DNA of 64,000 nt, taken from positions 7,564,001-7,628,000 of the forward strand of contig CM074179.1 in NCBI GenBank assembly GCA_037179385.1, written 5' to 3'. The stretch comes from Holothuria scabra (Eukaryota; Echinodermata; Holothuroidea; Aspidochirotida; Holothuriidae). Below, piece after piece: positions 1 through 11,190 of this stretch; the stretch's first letter is position 1, and each line of letters opens with the position of its first letter. Position numbers and translations under genes: made by a program. The notes below the pieces were generated by a model. That model did not search any database. It had not been told where the DNA came from and saw only the letters and a list, made by a program, of their open reading frames with translations.

Positions 1-30
1 GATATGTAACACTGCCAAGATGGTCCCTCC

Positions 31-295
31 CAGCTGAAAATTCCCTTTGGAACCCTTTGGGGTAATATCCTTTGAACCCAAAGGGTTTCAAATGGTACCC
101 TTTCGAAAAACCCTTTGCTTTGAAAGGGTTCCTTTTGGTTGTTGATGGAAATTGGACAAATCTCAAAGGAATTTACAAAATTACCCTTTGCATAAACCAA
201 ACCCATTTGAAAACCCTTAAGAACCATTAGGAACACATTGAAACCCTTTGGTGAATGGAATTTGGACAAAGGGTCTCAAAGGGAATTTTCTGCTG
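31..295. mobile_element. MITE-like element with AAATTCCCTTTG termini
   Basis: The block starts CAGCTGAAAATTCCCTTTG and ends with the near-exact inverse CAAAGGGAATTTTCTGCTG. The inside is littered with AAACCCTTTGG-like motifs in both orientations, so it could fold on itself. It has no coding capacity. It sits in the presumed intron upstream of the plus-strand ADAR exons. The TIR is visible; a clean target duplication is not, so the superfamily is open. Confidence 0.55.
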
Positions 296-577
296 GGCTA
301 TCTTTGTTGGTGGAGGTCAAAGATCATCTGGAGTAACACAAAATTATTTTTCCATTATGTACTGTAAGTTTAACATTTGACAGAGGGGATATATGGGACA
401 TCATGGCATTATTTGATGTAGAACATATTGATTATTGAAACCTCAATGTATTTTTGCATTCTGGTTCATGATGATGTGATGTAGAGCAAAATGTTCTTAT
501 CATTCACTGTTAGATTTTCCTCAAAGATGTTGTAAAGCCATTAAATGCATTTTTTCCCTGCATTTTCAATTCTGCAG

Positions 578-763
578 GTGAAGGTACCATTCCCATACAA
601 GAAGAAAATCCAGTTCAAACCTGGGATGCCATTATGCAGAACCAACAGAGGCTGCGAACCATGTCCTGTAGTGACAAAGTCTGTCGATGGAACATCTTGG
701 GTCTCCAGGGTTCACTGCTAACTCACTTTGTGGAACCAATCTATCTCAGTTCACTAACATTAG
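578..763 (+). CDS. ADAR: ADAR paralogue exon (third zinc ligand)
   Basis: It is preceded by a pyrimidine-rich TCTGCAG acceptor and followed by a GTTTGT donor. It reads [20 protein letters not shown] and continues through [20 protein letters not shown]. The Cys of MSCSDK aligns with the last zinc-coordinating cysteine of ADAR deaminases. One residue differs from the minus-strand exon 18372-18557 (E to K after PIQE). Confidence 0.88.
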
Positions 764-3230
764 GTTTGTATTTGTTCCTTTGTTCGTTTATTCGTTTGAC
801 CCTCCCTCCATCCTCCTGTCTGTCTGTCCATCCGTCAGTCCATCCATCCATCTGTCGATTCTGTTCATTCATTTTGTGAGGATTTAAGTTGGGTTAGGTG
901 TTAGGTATCAGGTCTTGTTCTGTGGAGGCTGACTTTGCCTATGACAGGTATAGTTCATTAGGTTCGCATGAGTGTAGAATTTTGTATTGCATCAATGGTG
1001 TATGAGTAGGTCCTGTTAAGAGAGAATGGTATATGTGTAGGTCCTGTTTAAGGAAGAATGTTAAGTTATAATTGAATCAAGTTAGCATGATAGCAGCAAC
1101 CCTTTGTCCCGCTAATATACCCTGCCATAAGCAGTAATGATTGGTCCTTTCTTTGACAGGCACCCTGTATCATCATGGCCATTTGTCAAGGGCTGTTTGC
1201 TGTCGCTTGACTCACTGTCTGAAATCATTAACGGGAGCGGTAGGAGAATTACCACCAGGATACCGCATTAATCACCCACAGCTAGGCCATGTGACCTCAC
1301 CAGAGCCACCCAGGGGAACAGAAAAGACCAAAGAATTTAGTGTGAATTGGTATGCAGGATGTGACAATGCTGAAGTCACAGATGGCACGGTTGGAAGGTT
1401 TGTGATAATTATCTTTTCATCATACTTAAGTATTCTGAATCATTGTTTCAAGTTGAGAGACATGCTCAAATTAGGGTGTTCATGCTTATGTCACTGGTTG
1501 GCATTGCTTGGCATCGAGCAATCACGCAGTGCTTTCATGTTATGGTTGTGCATATCAACGCTTGCACGACTTCATGCAGAATAAAAACCAGTTAGAATGT
1601 AAATTTCATTGTTAGGACAGTGTAAGCATACCTCACCAACTCTTTCGATGACATCATTTGTTTGAAAACACTGAATGAATCTAGAGGTGAATCATCATAA
1701 TACTGACTGAAATCAATGCAGTCTTAAAAAATTTGTTCAAACTATGAAAAGAAAAGAGTTGATTTTTTTTCAGGGAGATTGCATTCCTTTAATAAATGTG
1801 TTAAACACATATTCAGCATAGCCTTTCATTATCATTGTTGATCTCCCAATCTCATAGTGGAACCAAACCTCTAAATTTTCCTACTCTGCACATCTGCCGT
1901 TCTCCCATTTGAGTGAGTTACCTAGTCAGTTCCTTTTTTAATTTTCGGTATGACCGAACCAGGACTCGAACTCCCAAGTTTCCCGACCTCCTAACTGCAA
2001 GTCTGATGCCCTAACCACTTGACCATGCAGTCAGTCCCCATTTGTGTGAGTTAAATGGACCTTGATCTGCCAAGGTAGATCAAACTCTAATGAGAACACA
2101 GATCAGCAAATCTTACTCAAAATCATGATCCACCAGCTTTAATGGGCCTACATGGGCAGATCGGATCAAAAGTGCTGAATCAAAGTTTGTAATTTGTTCA
2201 AAATTGAGTATTGTGCTCATACAGCATGTTAATATACCATGCTTATGCAAAAGTGAATGGGCTCCTGGATTAATTTAATTAATTATTGAGGTATTAGAAC
2301 CATGATTCACTGTTTTTTCTCAAATGGAAAAATGTGCATCATGTTAAAACAATGCATGCATTTGAGTTTAACAGCTAGACTTCTCTGTAGAGATATATAC
2401 AATAAGCAAGCATCTGTTGCAAGGCCCGTTTTATTGTCACGTAAGGAGATTTCCTGACCAGGCAGTGCTATTTGACAAATTGACAGGTAGGTTTACGGTT
2501 GATTTAGCAGCAAACTCAAGTAAACTGTGAAAAAAGAGTTCTCTTCTGTTACATGACACGAAAGTCTTTTTAGCCCAGAGCCTTGTAGGATCAGAGCCTT
2601 GTAGGATCAGAGCCTTGTAGGATCAGAGCCTTGTAGGATCAGAGCCTTGTAGGATCAGAGCCTTGTAGGATCAGAGCCTTGTAGGATCTGACCGCAGTTA
2701 TCACTTGTATCAAAACACAAGGTAATAATTCACAGCTCTACCATGCATTGCTAGTAGTCCCAGTGTGTGCACTACTTCTTAGGCAGGACCATATGTCCTG
2801 ATTGAGCACAGTTGTGACAATACAGCTCACTTGACTAAAACCACAGAATGTGAGAGTTACTGACTATCACTAATATGGCTTTTCCAAGCTTTTTGGCACT
2901 ACTCAAGATTAAACACATTTTGTTAGCATGTAAAAATTTCTCTTGAATATTCATGATAGAAACTCATTAAGTAATTTTTCCATATTTTACAGGATCAAAG
3001 GGGTACTACCATCACGATTGTGCAAGATGAACCTGCTGAAAGAGTTTATAGAAGTGTGCACCCTTTATGACAGTCCTATCTTACAGCAAGAACTTGATAC
3101 ATACAGCAATATCAAACTAACTGCTGAGGAATTCCAGAAAGCTAAAGCATTTATGAAAAATTTATTTCGTAAAGGAAAGTATGGAACGTGGGTAGAGAAA
3201 CCTGTAGAAGTGGAAATGTTCTCTTCATAG
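578..3230 (+). CDS. ADAR: ADAR paralogue, 3' part only (last three coding exons; 5' part outside window)
   Basis: Adenosine deaminases acting on RNA convert adenosine to inosine in double-stranded RNA. Joined exons 578-763, 1160-1397 and 2993-3230 encode the C-terminal half of the deaminase domain. Exon lengths (186, 238, 238 nt) and phases match the last three exons of the minus-strand ADAR gene in this window. The third zinc-ligand cysteine is present in MSCSDK, and the C-terminus [10 protein letters not shown] resembles known ADAR ends. The stop is the TAG at 3228-3230. The HAE and PCG exons would lie upstream, beyond base 1. An AATAAA at 4432-4437 is a distant polyadenylation candidate. 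Most differences in exon 578-763 relative to the other copy are silent, which argues for a functional paralogue. An assembly artefact that duplicates and inverts one allele is the main alternative. Confidence 0.85.
768..860 (+). repeat. Pyrimidine-rich degenerate tetranucleotide tract
   Basis: Degenerate repeats of TCCA, TCTG, TTCG and CCTC begin a few bases after the splice donor at 764. The tract is unbroken by purine runs. Short open frames over it are low-complexity artefacts. Confidence 0.6.
1160..1397 (+). CDS. ADAR: ADAR paralogue exon (deaminase C-terminal region)
   Basis: The acceptor is CTTTGACAG and the donor GTTTGTGATAATT. It encodes [20 protein letters not shown] through [20 protein letters not shown]. 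It is identical in protein to the minus-strand exon 17105-17342 except for a patch just before LPPGYRIN (SLTGAVGE here, SIEEGAEG there). Confidence 0.87.
1949..2040 (-). mobile_element. tRNA-derived SINE head (fragment)
   Basis: On the minus strand the block reads GACTGCATGGTCAAGTGGTT, then AGGGCATCAGACTTGCAGTT, then AGTTCGAGTCC. These fit a pol III A box (TGGTCAAGTGG) and B box (GTTCGAGTCC) at tRNA-like spacing, with a Leu/Ser-type layout. The ends do not pair into a proper acceptor stem, so it is a SINE head or tRNA pseudogene. A shorter relative lies at 21348-21408. Confidence 0.6.
2577..2688 (+). repeat. 16-bp minisatellite, 7 copies
   Basis: Seven perfect head-to-tail copies of AGAGCCTTGTAGGATC lie in the intron before the terminal exon of the plus-strand ADAR copy. 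The lack of divergence between units points to recent expansion or homogenisation. Confidence 0.9.
2993..3230 (+). CDS. ADAR: ADAR paralogue terminal exon
   Basis: The acceptor is CATATTTTACAG. The exon encodes [19 protein letters not shown] and so on to [10 protein letters not shown], then TAG. It differs from the other copy's terminal exon at about 11 of 79 positions, mostly conservative, so this is the most diverged exon of the three. Confidence 0.87.
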
Positions 3231-3980
3231 GCACAGTTGTCATGGAGACAAGAGAGGAGTATACATGCCTTTTCTGGGGAGAAGAAGAAGTCAGGTCAGA
3301 GAAAATGATATGTAACCTATGCAAATCAATATTATCTTTGCAATGTGGTCTGGGTAAGGTATTGATCAGCGTACCCTCAGGCGCAGCTCTAAGTTTTCTA
3401 TTATTGTTATTGCTCATGTTTTTTTCCCAATTATATCCAAAATCAAAAACAGAGCATAGCAACATCATCAGTCAAAATAACAAGAACTCTCTTGTCAAAT
3501 ATCATGTGCTATATTCACCTTTAATGCTGTTGTAGATAAAAAAGAAAATTTAACTAATATTTATACTCCTGTTTTCACCTTAAATTTTGAAACTCTTTTG
3601 TTTTATTTGCAACTGGTTTAAAAATTACTCAGTGAAAGTTCTTATTGTAGCATCTTGTGTTATGTATGACAGAAATAAGTGCAGTAGACTTCAGCAGACT
3701 AAACACTAGTGTAATACATAATTATTCAAGGAGAAAAAGAAGTGTATAATAATAGCCGTCATTTTATTTTTTCATGAAATAACCCAGTTTTTCAGCTGTA
3801 ATTTGGTGGGGTAAGCTATATTGGGTATGATATTACTGCATGGGAAAGTAGTGTTTCATAAGTTCACATGTAGCTTAGGTTAAACATGAAGTTTGGCTAA
3901 GATCATATGGGGTTTGGCTATGATCATTCACAATTTGGCTTAGATTTTGTGTTTCATAGCTAAGATTTGCATAGTTGACA

Positions 3981-4246
3981 TAAAGGGTAAGCACAGTCAC
4001 CCCAACTTGAAGTAGTGCAGTAGACAGTCCTATTTCATGATTGGCTGTTGAGAATGTGACAATTCTTTCTCATCAAATGTGAAATTTACTAGAAGTAAGT
4101 GCTTGGTGTATCTTGAATTTGAAATATCTTGAATTTGAAATGTTGAAGTCATAAAATATGATGAAAGATACTTTGAAGAGAAATAAGAAGAAAATTGTGA
4201 TATTTAGCTGTTGCTTCAAAACAAGCATGGGGTGACTGTTCTTTAA
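3981..4246. mobile_element. MITE family 2, copy a
   Basis: The left end, TAAAGGGTAAGCACAGTCACCCCA-like, is inverted at the right end as GGGGTGACTGTTCTTTAA. The inside matches 31171-31428 in the same orientation, for example TTCATGATTGGCTGTTG and CAAATGTGAAATTTACT. It is non-coding. Confidence 0.65.
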
Positions 4247-4474
4247 GTTATGTTTTAGAAAAATTATGTATTTTATGTGAAGGACAAAGAGGATTTGTTA
4301 TCCCTTGGGAGTAGCACTCCTTTGAAGTAGGGAAGTTCTTTTTGTCTGCAGTGGGATTTAGCCAATAGGAATAAATTGTAGTGTTGATAGATGATTGAAT
4401 TTCATGGAGAATATTGAATGCCATTTTGCTCAATAAAATGAGAATTTTTTTGCCTCTCTCACAATGTTTTAGAG

Positions 4475-4866
4475 AGGGCGTGGGTCTTTGGCTAAAGCGT
4501 TAGACTTGCTATCCAAGGTTTGCTAGTTAAAGTCTTGCCAGATTCATTTAATTGTATTCTTTCTTATTTGGTGACACTATATATAACACATTCGTGTTGA
4601 TGTGTTGTTAAACCCCATCTAACTAACTAACTAACTTTATTGTATTCTTGGACAAGATATCTTATCTCAATTGCTTCTATCCATCCAGGAGCTAAATGGG
4701 TACCTGTAAAGTAACTTGTATCATTTGGTGCTGATTAAGCTGCAGCCATTTAGAGGGATTTTCTCTAGGATGGGTTACTGATGACCAGGGTTACATTTGT
4801 GTGAAGTGCTTTGAGCACTGATCCAGGTGAAAAGTGCTGTGTGAAAGCCTGATATGATTATTATTT
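4475..4866 (+). mobile_element. tRNA-related SINE, probably full length
   Basis: The head GGCGTGGGTCTTTGGCTAAA then GCGTTAGACTTG resembles a pol III A-box region, followed by a decayed B box (GCTAGTTAAAGTCTTGCC). The tail GTGCTGTGTGAAAGCCTGAT then ATGATTATTATTT is the A/T-rich end typical of tRNA-derived SINEs in marine animals. CTAACTAACTAACTAAC lies at 4618-4634 in the body. Confidence 0.6.
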
Positions 4867-6742
4867 CTGTAGTATGTGCTCCTTAAGCACAAACCTCCTA
4901 TACTCACTATTACTGTGGGGAGACATTCAACAGCTAACTTATCGACATGTAGATAATTGAGACTCAAGTTTGCTTAGACAATTAATTTTTAATAAAAAGT
5001 TTTCTTTTAGATTTTGTAAAGCCATCGATTTTATAAGCTTATGACATCTGTAGAAACTTTGATTTGTTAACTAACTTCTTTCTCATGGAGGAAGTAGGTC
5101 ACAAACCACCTGTGAAGTACAACAATCAGATGGGTATTAGTCATGGGAAGGGATGAGGCATTATAAGTTGACAGATGAACTCTAACAATCAGAGTTAGGT
5201 TTTACAATTTTTTTCACAACTTTAATTCAAATTTTTCATCACCACAAACTAACAAAAATGATCCATCATATTCTGGTAAACAATCAGTTTAGAAGAGAAA
5301 ATGAGGTGCTAGAACAAAAGCTAGAGTAATATTCTCTGTCAAACTCTTAGCATTGTCCCTTGTTGTGCCTGTTGTGGTTAATTCTGCTACAGGCTGAGAG
5401 TGCAAGACCTTGTGCATCTTCACCATGTCTATGACATGGCACTCATAACAGTGAGTAGCGATGGCAAAATTAGCCCACAACAAGGAAATAGTAGTAGGTA
5501 GGTCATTGTTCACCATCACCGTGGTCAAGTGTCTATGCTAATTTGATGCATGTTATTTTTTCTGTTCTGCCAATGATGAAAATGTGTAAGGATCCCCTGA
5601 CTGGACATGCAATGCAGAGGGCTAATCATTTTTATTGTGTACTCCCTCCCATTGGGAATCATGTATGATACTGTACGTGCAAGAGTTACCCTACAAAGTA
5701 AGCTCTACTCTTATTGATTTTTAATATTTGGTTTTATAAGTAGTATTTTAATTCATTATATACACCATACGTTTATGTTCAAGTGCAATATGCCATGGGT
5801 AGAAGTCTTTCGTTTGCTACAAATGCAATATTATGCAATAAAATCCATGAATTCAGTAGAGTCAATGAAAACAGGAATGCAGGGAAGTTGGAGAGAGAGA
5901 GAGAATAGTGGGGGCAGTGTTGACAAAGAGATACAAATGATAAAGAACAGAACATGGGCAATATTAGGGGGGAAATCTGAAAATCTTTTTCTCTACTTCA
6001 CTAGTATAGGATATTCCCTTTCTGCTTCCACCCCTGTATTGGGTAAAGAAACTTGAGTCAATAAGCTGACCAAACTGAGCTGAGATAACTTCCCTGGGAT
6101 AACGTTTTAAATCCGAGGGAGGACTGTTCAACTCCATCAGCTCTCTATCTTTGCAAGACTATAATGCAACTGAGAGGCAAACTACAAACTGCAGACATGG
6201 CCACCTTTATAGGTGCTTTCCCCTTACTGTAATTCCCTTAGTGTTGGATTGCAAGTCAAAATATCTCTTTCAGGATCATGATGAATTTTCAGGATTTCAG
6301 TATTTTTGAGCAGGCTTCCAATTCACTCATTGTCAATTCTAATGACCATCAGTTCCATGGAATCATGATAGCATGAAATGTTTATTAATTAGACACCTAC
6401 TAATACTATACACTCCAGGCTGTACAGAATATGCCATCTTTCTTCGTTAAACTTGTATGCTCATCTCAACTGGGGTAGTCTATGCTTACACAAAGTATCA
6501 CCAAAAAAGAAGTATTTTGTTACACTTTTCAATCACAACATTTTGACGTTTTACAATCATTATTGAACCATTTGGTAAAATTTTGTTTTAATTAGTTGCA
6601 GCTTGCCAAAATTTTCTCAGTTATGTTCACCTTGATGTATTGAAATAAAAACATCTTTATGGTGATTTTAAAATCACAAAAATTAAAGCAAGAAAGAATT
6701 AACATATTTGTTGGTTTCATCTTTCACTTTCAAGACACGTTC

Positions 6743-7244
6743 CTGACTAGTCACTTCTCATTTCATGACTAGTCACTTCTCATTTCATGACTAGTCACTC
6801 ATTTCATGACTAGTCACTTCTCATTTCATGACTAGTCACTTCTCATTTCATGACTAGTCACTCATTTCATGACTAGTCACTTCTCATTTCATGACTAGTC
6901 ACTTCTCATTTCATGACTAGTCACTTCTCATTTCATGACTAGTCACTCATTTCATGACTAGTCACTCATTTCATGACTAGTCACTCATTTCATGGCTAGT
7001 CACTCATTTCATGACTAGTCACTCATTTCATGACTAGTCACTCATTTCATGACTAGTCACTCATTTCATGACTAGTCACTCATTTCATGACTAGTCACTT
7101 CTCATTTCATGACTAGTCACTTCTCATTTCATGACTAGTCACTTCTCATTTCATGACTAGTCACTTCTCATTTCATGACTAGTCACTTCTCATTTCATGA
7201 CTAGTCACTTCTCATTTCATGACTAGTCACTTCTCATTTCATGA
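6743..7244 (+). repeat. Minisatellite with 22-bp and 19-bp units around GACTAGTC
   Basis: About 25 head-to-tail copies mix a 22-bp unit (ATGACTAGTCACTTCTCATTTC without its last two bases is 20 nt) and a 19-bp unit (ATGACTAGTCACTCATTTC) that lacks one TTC. Each unit holds the perfect palindrome GACTAGTC. The 22-bp type dominates both flanks and the 19-bp type the middle. Confidence 0.92.
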
Positions 7245-8232
7245 CGAACTTTGAGTGGGTTTACTTGATGAATCAGCAATTTTCAGAGGTAATCAGTTGC
7301 TCTGATGACCCTGGGTTTGTTTTACAGACTTATCTTTTCTTTTTAAGTCATGACCCATGCTTTAAAGTTTGGGGTACATCATTGGCATACATCATGTGTA
7401 GCCTTTTTTTATTATTATTAGCTCAACCCACTAGCAGTGGGTAGAACTTATGTTATACTGTATATGGGGTCAAAATGTCTGTCTCCTACTTGAAAAAGTT
7501 TCACTGCCTTCAAATCTGGTCAGATTTGTCTGATTTTTGGAGTGGAGGATCGGCATAAGCATGGCAACAGGTCTATCGTTTTTGGAATGGTTTGGTGTAA
7601 AGAGTTTGAAGAAATCATTACTTTTCTGTATTTTCCCCTCAAATGTCTCAGACTGTTACATAATCAAAATAGCCTGCAAAGCAGTGATCTATTTGTCAGC
7701 TAATTCCTTCAGCAATTTTGATGTCTATTACCAAGGAGCTGGTATGAAACAGGTCTCTCTTTGCTGTGTGAGAACACTTCCACAGTGTGTGGTCACTGTA
7801 ATGCTGTTTGGCTTGTCACCAAGTTTGTTTATCTGGTCAAGCTGGAGTAAAAGTGGCTATATGATACTTGTTACAATTTGGAATAATGTCAACTTGAATG
7901 GACCAGAAGTACTTCCATGAATGGACACAAATCAGCAGTATCAGCCTTCAGATGAATGGTGCATTGAAGTTTCTTCCATGCAGTACTTCACTTTTTGTGT
8001 ACAATTGTCACAGAGGGGTGAACTTGGGAGGTGGAAGGAAGAGGAAAACATATTGAAATGGTGGGAAGGGAGAGAGGGACTGAGGAAGGAGGGAGAATTG
8101 AGGGAGGGAGAGAAAAAATATTTGGTTATCTTATCTTTCCTTATTGCTTATCCCACTGTCTTGCACAAACTGGTCATTTGTACTATGACTTATTGTAAGT
8201 TTCTAATTCCTGCCTCCATAGTCAGCACTATC

Positions 8233-8790
8233 TTAAAGGGTACCTCAAGTAAAAAAAAAAATCTTGATCTAAATCTTTATAGGTATGAAAGCATGAAAAA
8301 TAGGTGCTTACAGACCAATCTCATCTTCATAGGGCATTCCTGAGCTGAGATATAAAATATTGAAGTTTATTTACTCACTTTAAAATGGTACATAGGACAA
8401 TAATTTGTGATGTCATTGTTAAACTGTAAGTTAAAATTACTATCTTTGTCTTTCTCTGTTTTTCTGCACCTTATACCAAGAGGTGTGATAGCACTCCTAC
8501 TCTGGTATGCGGTAATGTTATTAATTTAGTCCTCTCTGTACAACATGCCATGGAAGTTAACAGGAGTGTTCAGGTCATAAAAATATTTTTTAACTTTCAA
8601 AGGAAACAAAATATCTTTTGTGAGTTTTACAACTAGAAAGTCACAGCTTACAGTATTGAGCAATAGATCAATTTGTTTCAAGTGAATAAGCTTCAACATT
8701 TTATGTCTCAGCTCAGTAATGTTGTGGGAACTGGACTGATAGCATTCACTTTTCATGCTCTTTAATATATTTTTGAGTGAAATATTTGAC
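8233..8790. mobile_element. Foldback MITE family 3, copy a
   Basis: It begins TTAAAGGGTACCTCAAGT and has long subterminal inverted repeats: the left end around TCTTCATAGGGCATTCCTGA pairs with the right end around GGGAACTGGACTG. It is the same family as 10634-11190. The right terminus is cut off, and MITE family 1 begins directly at the TTAA at 8791. Confidence 0.6.
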
Positions 8791-9095
8791 TTAAAGGTCC
8801 ATTTCTCTCACCCCAAACAGTACCAATTCTCCTAACCTTCTTACTGAAGCCCCTCCCACAATGATCTGAAATTCATCCTCATCCAGACACAATCTCAGTT
8901 TATTGCTTCAGGGTGAATATAGAAAAACTCAATTTATGTAATTAAAACACTCGCAGTACAGCTCATGCTGTGTAATATAAACTTTGGCACTCTGCATTGT
9001 TTGAATTAGCTGTCAATCAAAGAGCTGAGCCAATTGAGAATTTTGGTACCAGGGTACCAAAACTGTAGTTTGGGGTGAGATGTTTGGCCCTTTAA
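8791..9095. mobile_element. TTAA-flanked MITE family 1, copy a
   Basis: It is bounded by TTAA. The left end TTAAAGGTCC then TCTCACCCCAAAC is inverted at the right as GTTTGGGGTGAGA then GGCCCTTTAA. The inside matches 30261-30564 in opposite orientation. It is non-coding. TTAA targets are typical of piggyBac-like and Kolobok-like transposons; which one is not decided. Confidence 0.7.
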
Positions 9096-9998
9096 GGTAC
9101 ACTGTTAGAGGATGGACTAGCTATGAAGAGATTTATCCCTGAAACAGTTCAACTGCTAAGTGAACAGTGTTCACATGCTGGTCTGCCCACCTGGAGTTGT
9201 CTGAGTATGTGTTAAGTGTTCACAATAAATTTATTCAAGATAAATAAAAAAAAAAAAAAAAACCCGGATAACATAAGAAGGGTTGAGCGACAGTAGCTTT
9301 GCTACTCTGGTTAATCCTGCAGTATAACAGGCTTCTAGGCCAATAATCTGTTTGAATGTTAATACTACCGACCATCCACAAATGCCCTGTGGACTTTTGA
9401 CAGATAAGTTAGAAAATAAGGTCAAATACACTGGATTGGGGAGCCTTAAGGTACAAATGGAGACAAAAAAAAAACTTTTGGAAGGGGCTGGAAGAAGCTA
9501 TAAGGGTTAGACCAGATTATTTATTTTTCTGGAATGAGGCAAAATATATCTAAATGCAATGTTATTTTTGCTTAAATATCACAATTAAAGGAAAAATGTT
9601 CAAATTTAATAAAGATTTTTCAAATGCATTCTTTCTTCTGAATATTTTTGCAAACAGGAATGCTTCATTAGATTCAGTCCAGTACTGTAATGTGTTTAGC
9701 TCATTTTATGAAACCTAGCAATAACAATTATTGCTGTTTCTGCAAAAATTTAACTCACAGAAAAAGTAGCAAACCTTTATCTCCTTTTGAAGCTATATCA
9801 TCTGGCATTTGTCTTCCTATACCCCTGTGAAATGACCTTTGCCTACCAGGGGGTTTAATCCCTTTCCTCTCTGGATGGAAAACAGTCTCAAACTCCCTAC
9901 CTATGCATACATATGCTTTTAAAGCTAATATAACAAGTTATTTCATGACTGTGTTAGAAACTATAGCACTGGATTGTTTTCAGTAGGTATGGTATTTG

Positions 9999-10624
9999 TT
10001 AAAGGCATATTCTGGAGACAAAATTCTTTGGCTTCAAAATAAGCAGAAAAATTTTCTTTTGCAGAAGGTGAAAACGGCATCTCGATAGCTCATAGCATTC
10101 AGAAGATACAAATTTTTAAAGTATTGCAAATTTTTCTTACGACTTGATGCATCTTGGGAAATCTGTGATGTCATTGTGGCACATTAATTTAACATTGCAT
10201 TCAATTTACTTACAATTATGATGCTGCTGCAGGCAATATAAAGCAATATTGTTAGTTGTACCCTATGTATGGTGAAGGGTAATGCTAGAACTACAGGAAA
10301 GCATATTCAAACATTCCAACAGTATCAAATTTCAAGGACAAACAGGACCTTCAGTTATAAAGAAAAACAAAAGGAAGCAATGTGTCCACATAACTTTTTG
10401 TGGCTTTGTTGAAAAACAGAGGTACAGTATTTCTTAACAAAAATAACCAATCTTTAAAGTGAGATATCTTGAGTTAGGAAAATGGTATTGCAATAGGGTT
10501 TGAAGGACATTGTGTGAAATATTTTTGTTTTTCTTATAAGACAGAGGCAAAAACCCACCAGAACATCCCTTAGAGCTATCTGCTTTTAGGATATGGACAA
10601 CAGGGTAACTAATAAGCCCTCCTT
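9999..10624. mobile_element. Dispersed repeat family 4, copy a
   Basis: It matches 24914-25650 in the same orientation over several hundred bases, for example GGAGACAAAATTC near the start and ACTTTTTGTGGCTTTGTTGA farther in. It begins with TTAAAGGC; a degraded inverse (AATAAGCC..CTTT) near the end suggests a DNA-transposon origin. The right boundary is approximate. Confidence 0.5.
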
Positions 10625-10633
10625 TCTTTGTTT

Positions 10634-11190
10634 TTAAGTGTACCTCAAGTAAAGAAATCATATATATATTAAACAGCATGAAAAATGAATTCTAACAGTC
10701 CAATTCCCATGTTCATAGGACAGTCTTGAGCCAAGATATGAAATGTTGAAATTTATTCACTTAAAACAAATTAGTCCATTATGCAATAAATTGTGACTTT
10801 CTCGTTACACGTACAAATCACATTACCTGCTTTGTTACCCTTTAAAATTAGAAATCTCTTTATGACCTTGAACACTTCCTGTTTGCTTGCATATCATGTT
10901 GCACACAGAGGGCTAAATTAATAGATCACCCCATAAGAGTAAGAGTGCTATCACACCTTGGTACAAGGTGCAGTAACTTGCGGATAAACAAAGAAATACA
11001 AAGATTGTAATTTGAGTAGTACAACAATGACATCACAAATTATTGCACAATGTACCATTTTGAGAGAATAAACTTCAACATTTTATAACTCAGTTAAAGA
11101 ATGTCCTATGAAGATGGGAGTTGGACTGTTAGAATTTATTTTTCATTTTAACATATGGTTTTGAATTTTTTGACTTGAGGTACACTTTAA
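10634..11190. mobile_element. Foldback MITE family 3, copy b (intact ends)
   Basis: It is bounded by TTAA. The left end TTAAGTGTACCTCAAGT is mirrored by ACTTGAGGTACACTTTAA. Subterminal inverted repeats of well over 100 nt surround a non-coding centre, for example TCTAACAGTCCAATTCCCAT on the left against GATGGGAGTTGGACTGTTAG on the right. Confidence 0.75.

Noticed and set aside
7537..8343. Two adjacent plus-strand frames of 127 and 140 codons as a gene
   Set aside because: No domain, no splice context, and the second runs through a purine tract into MITE family 3.
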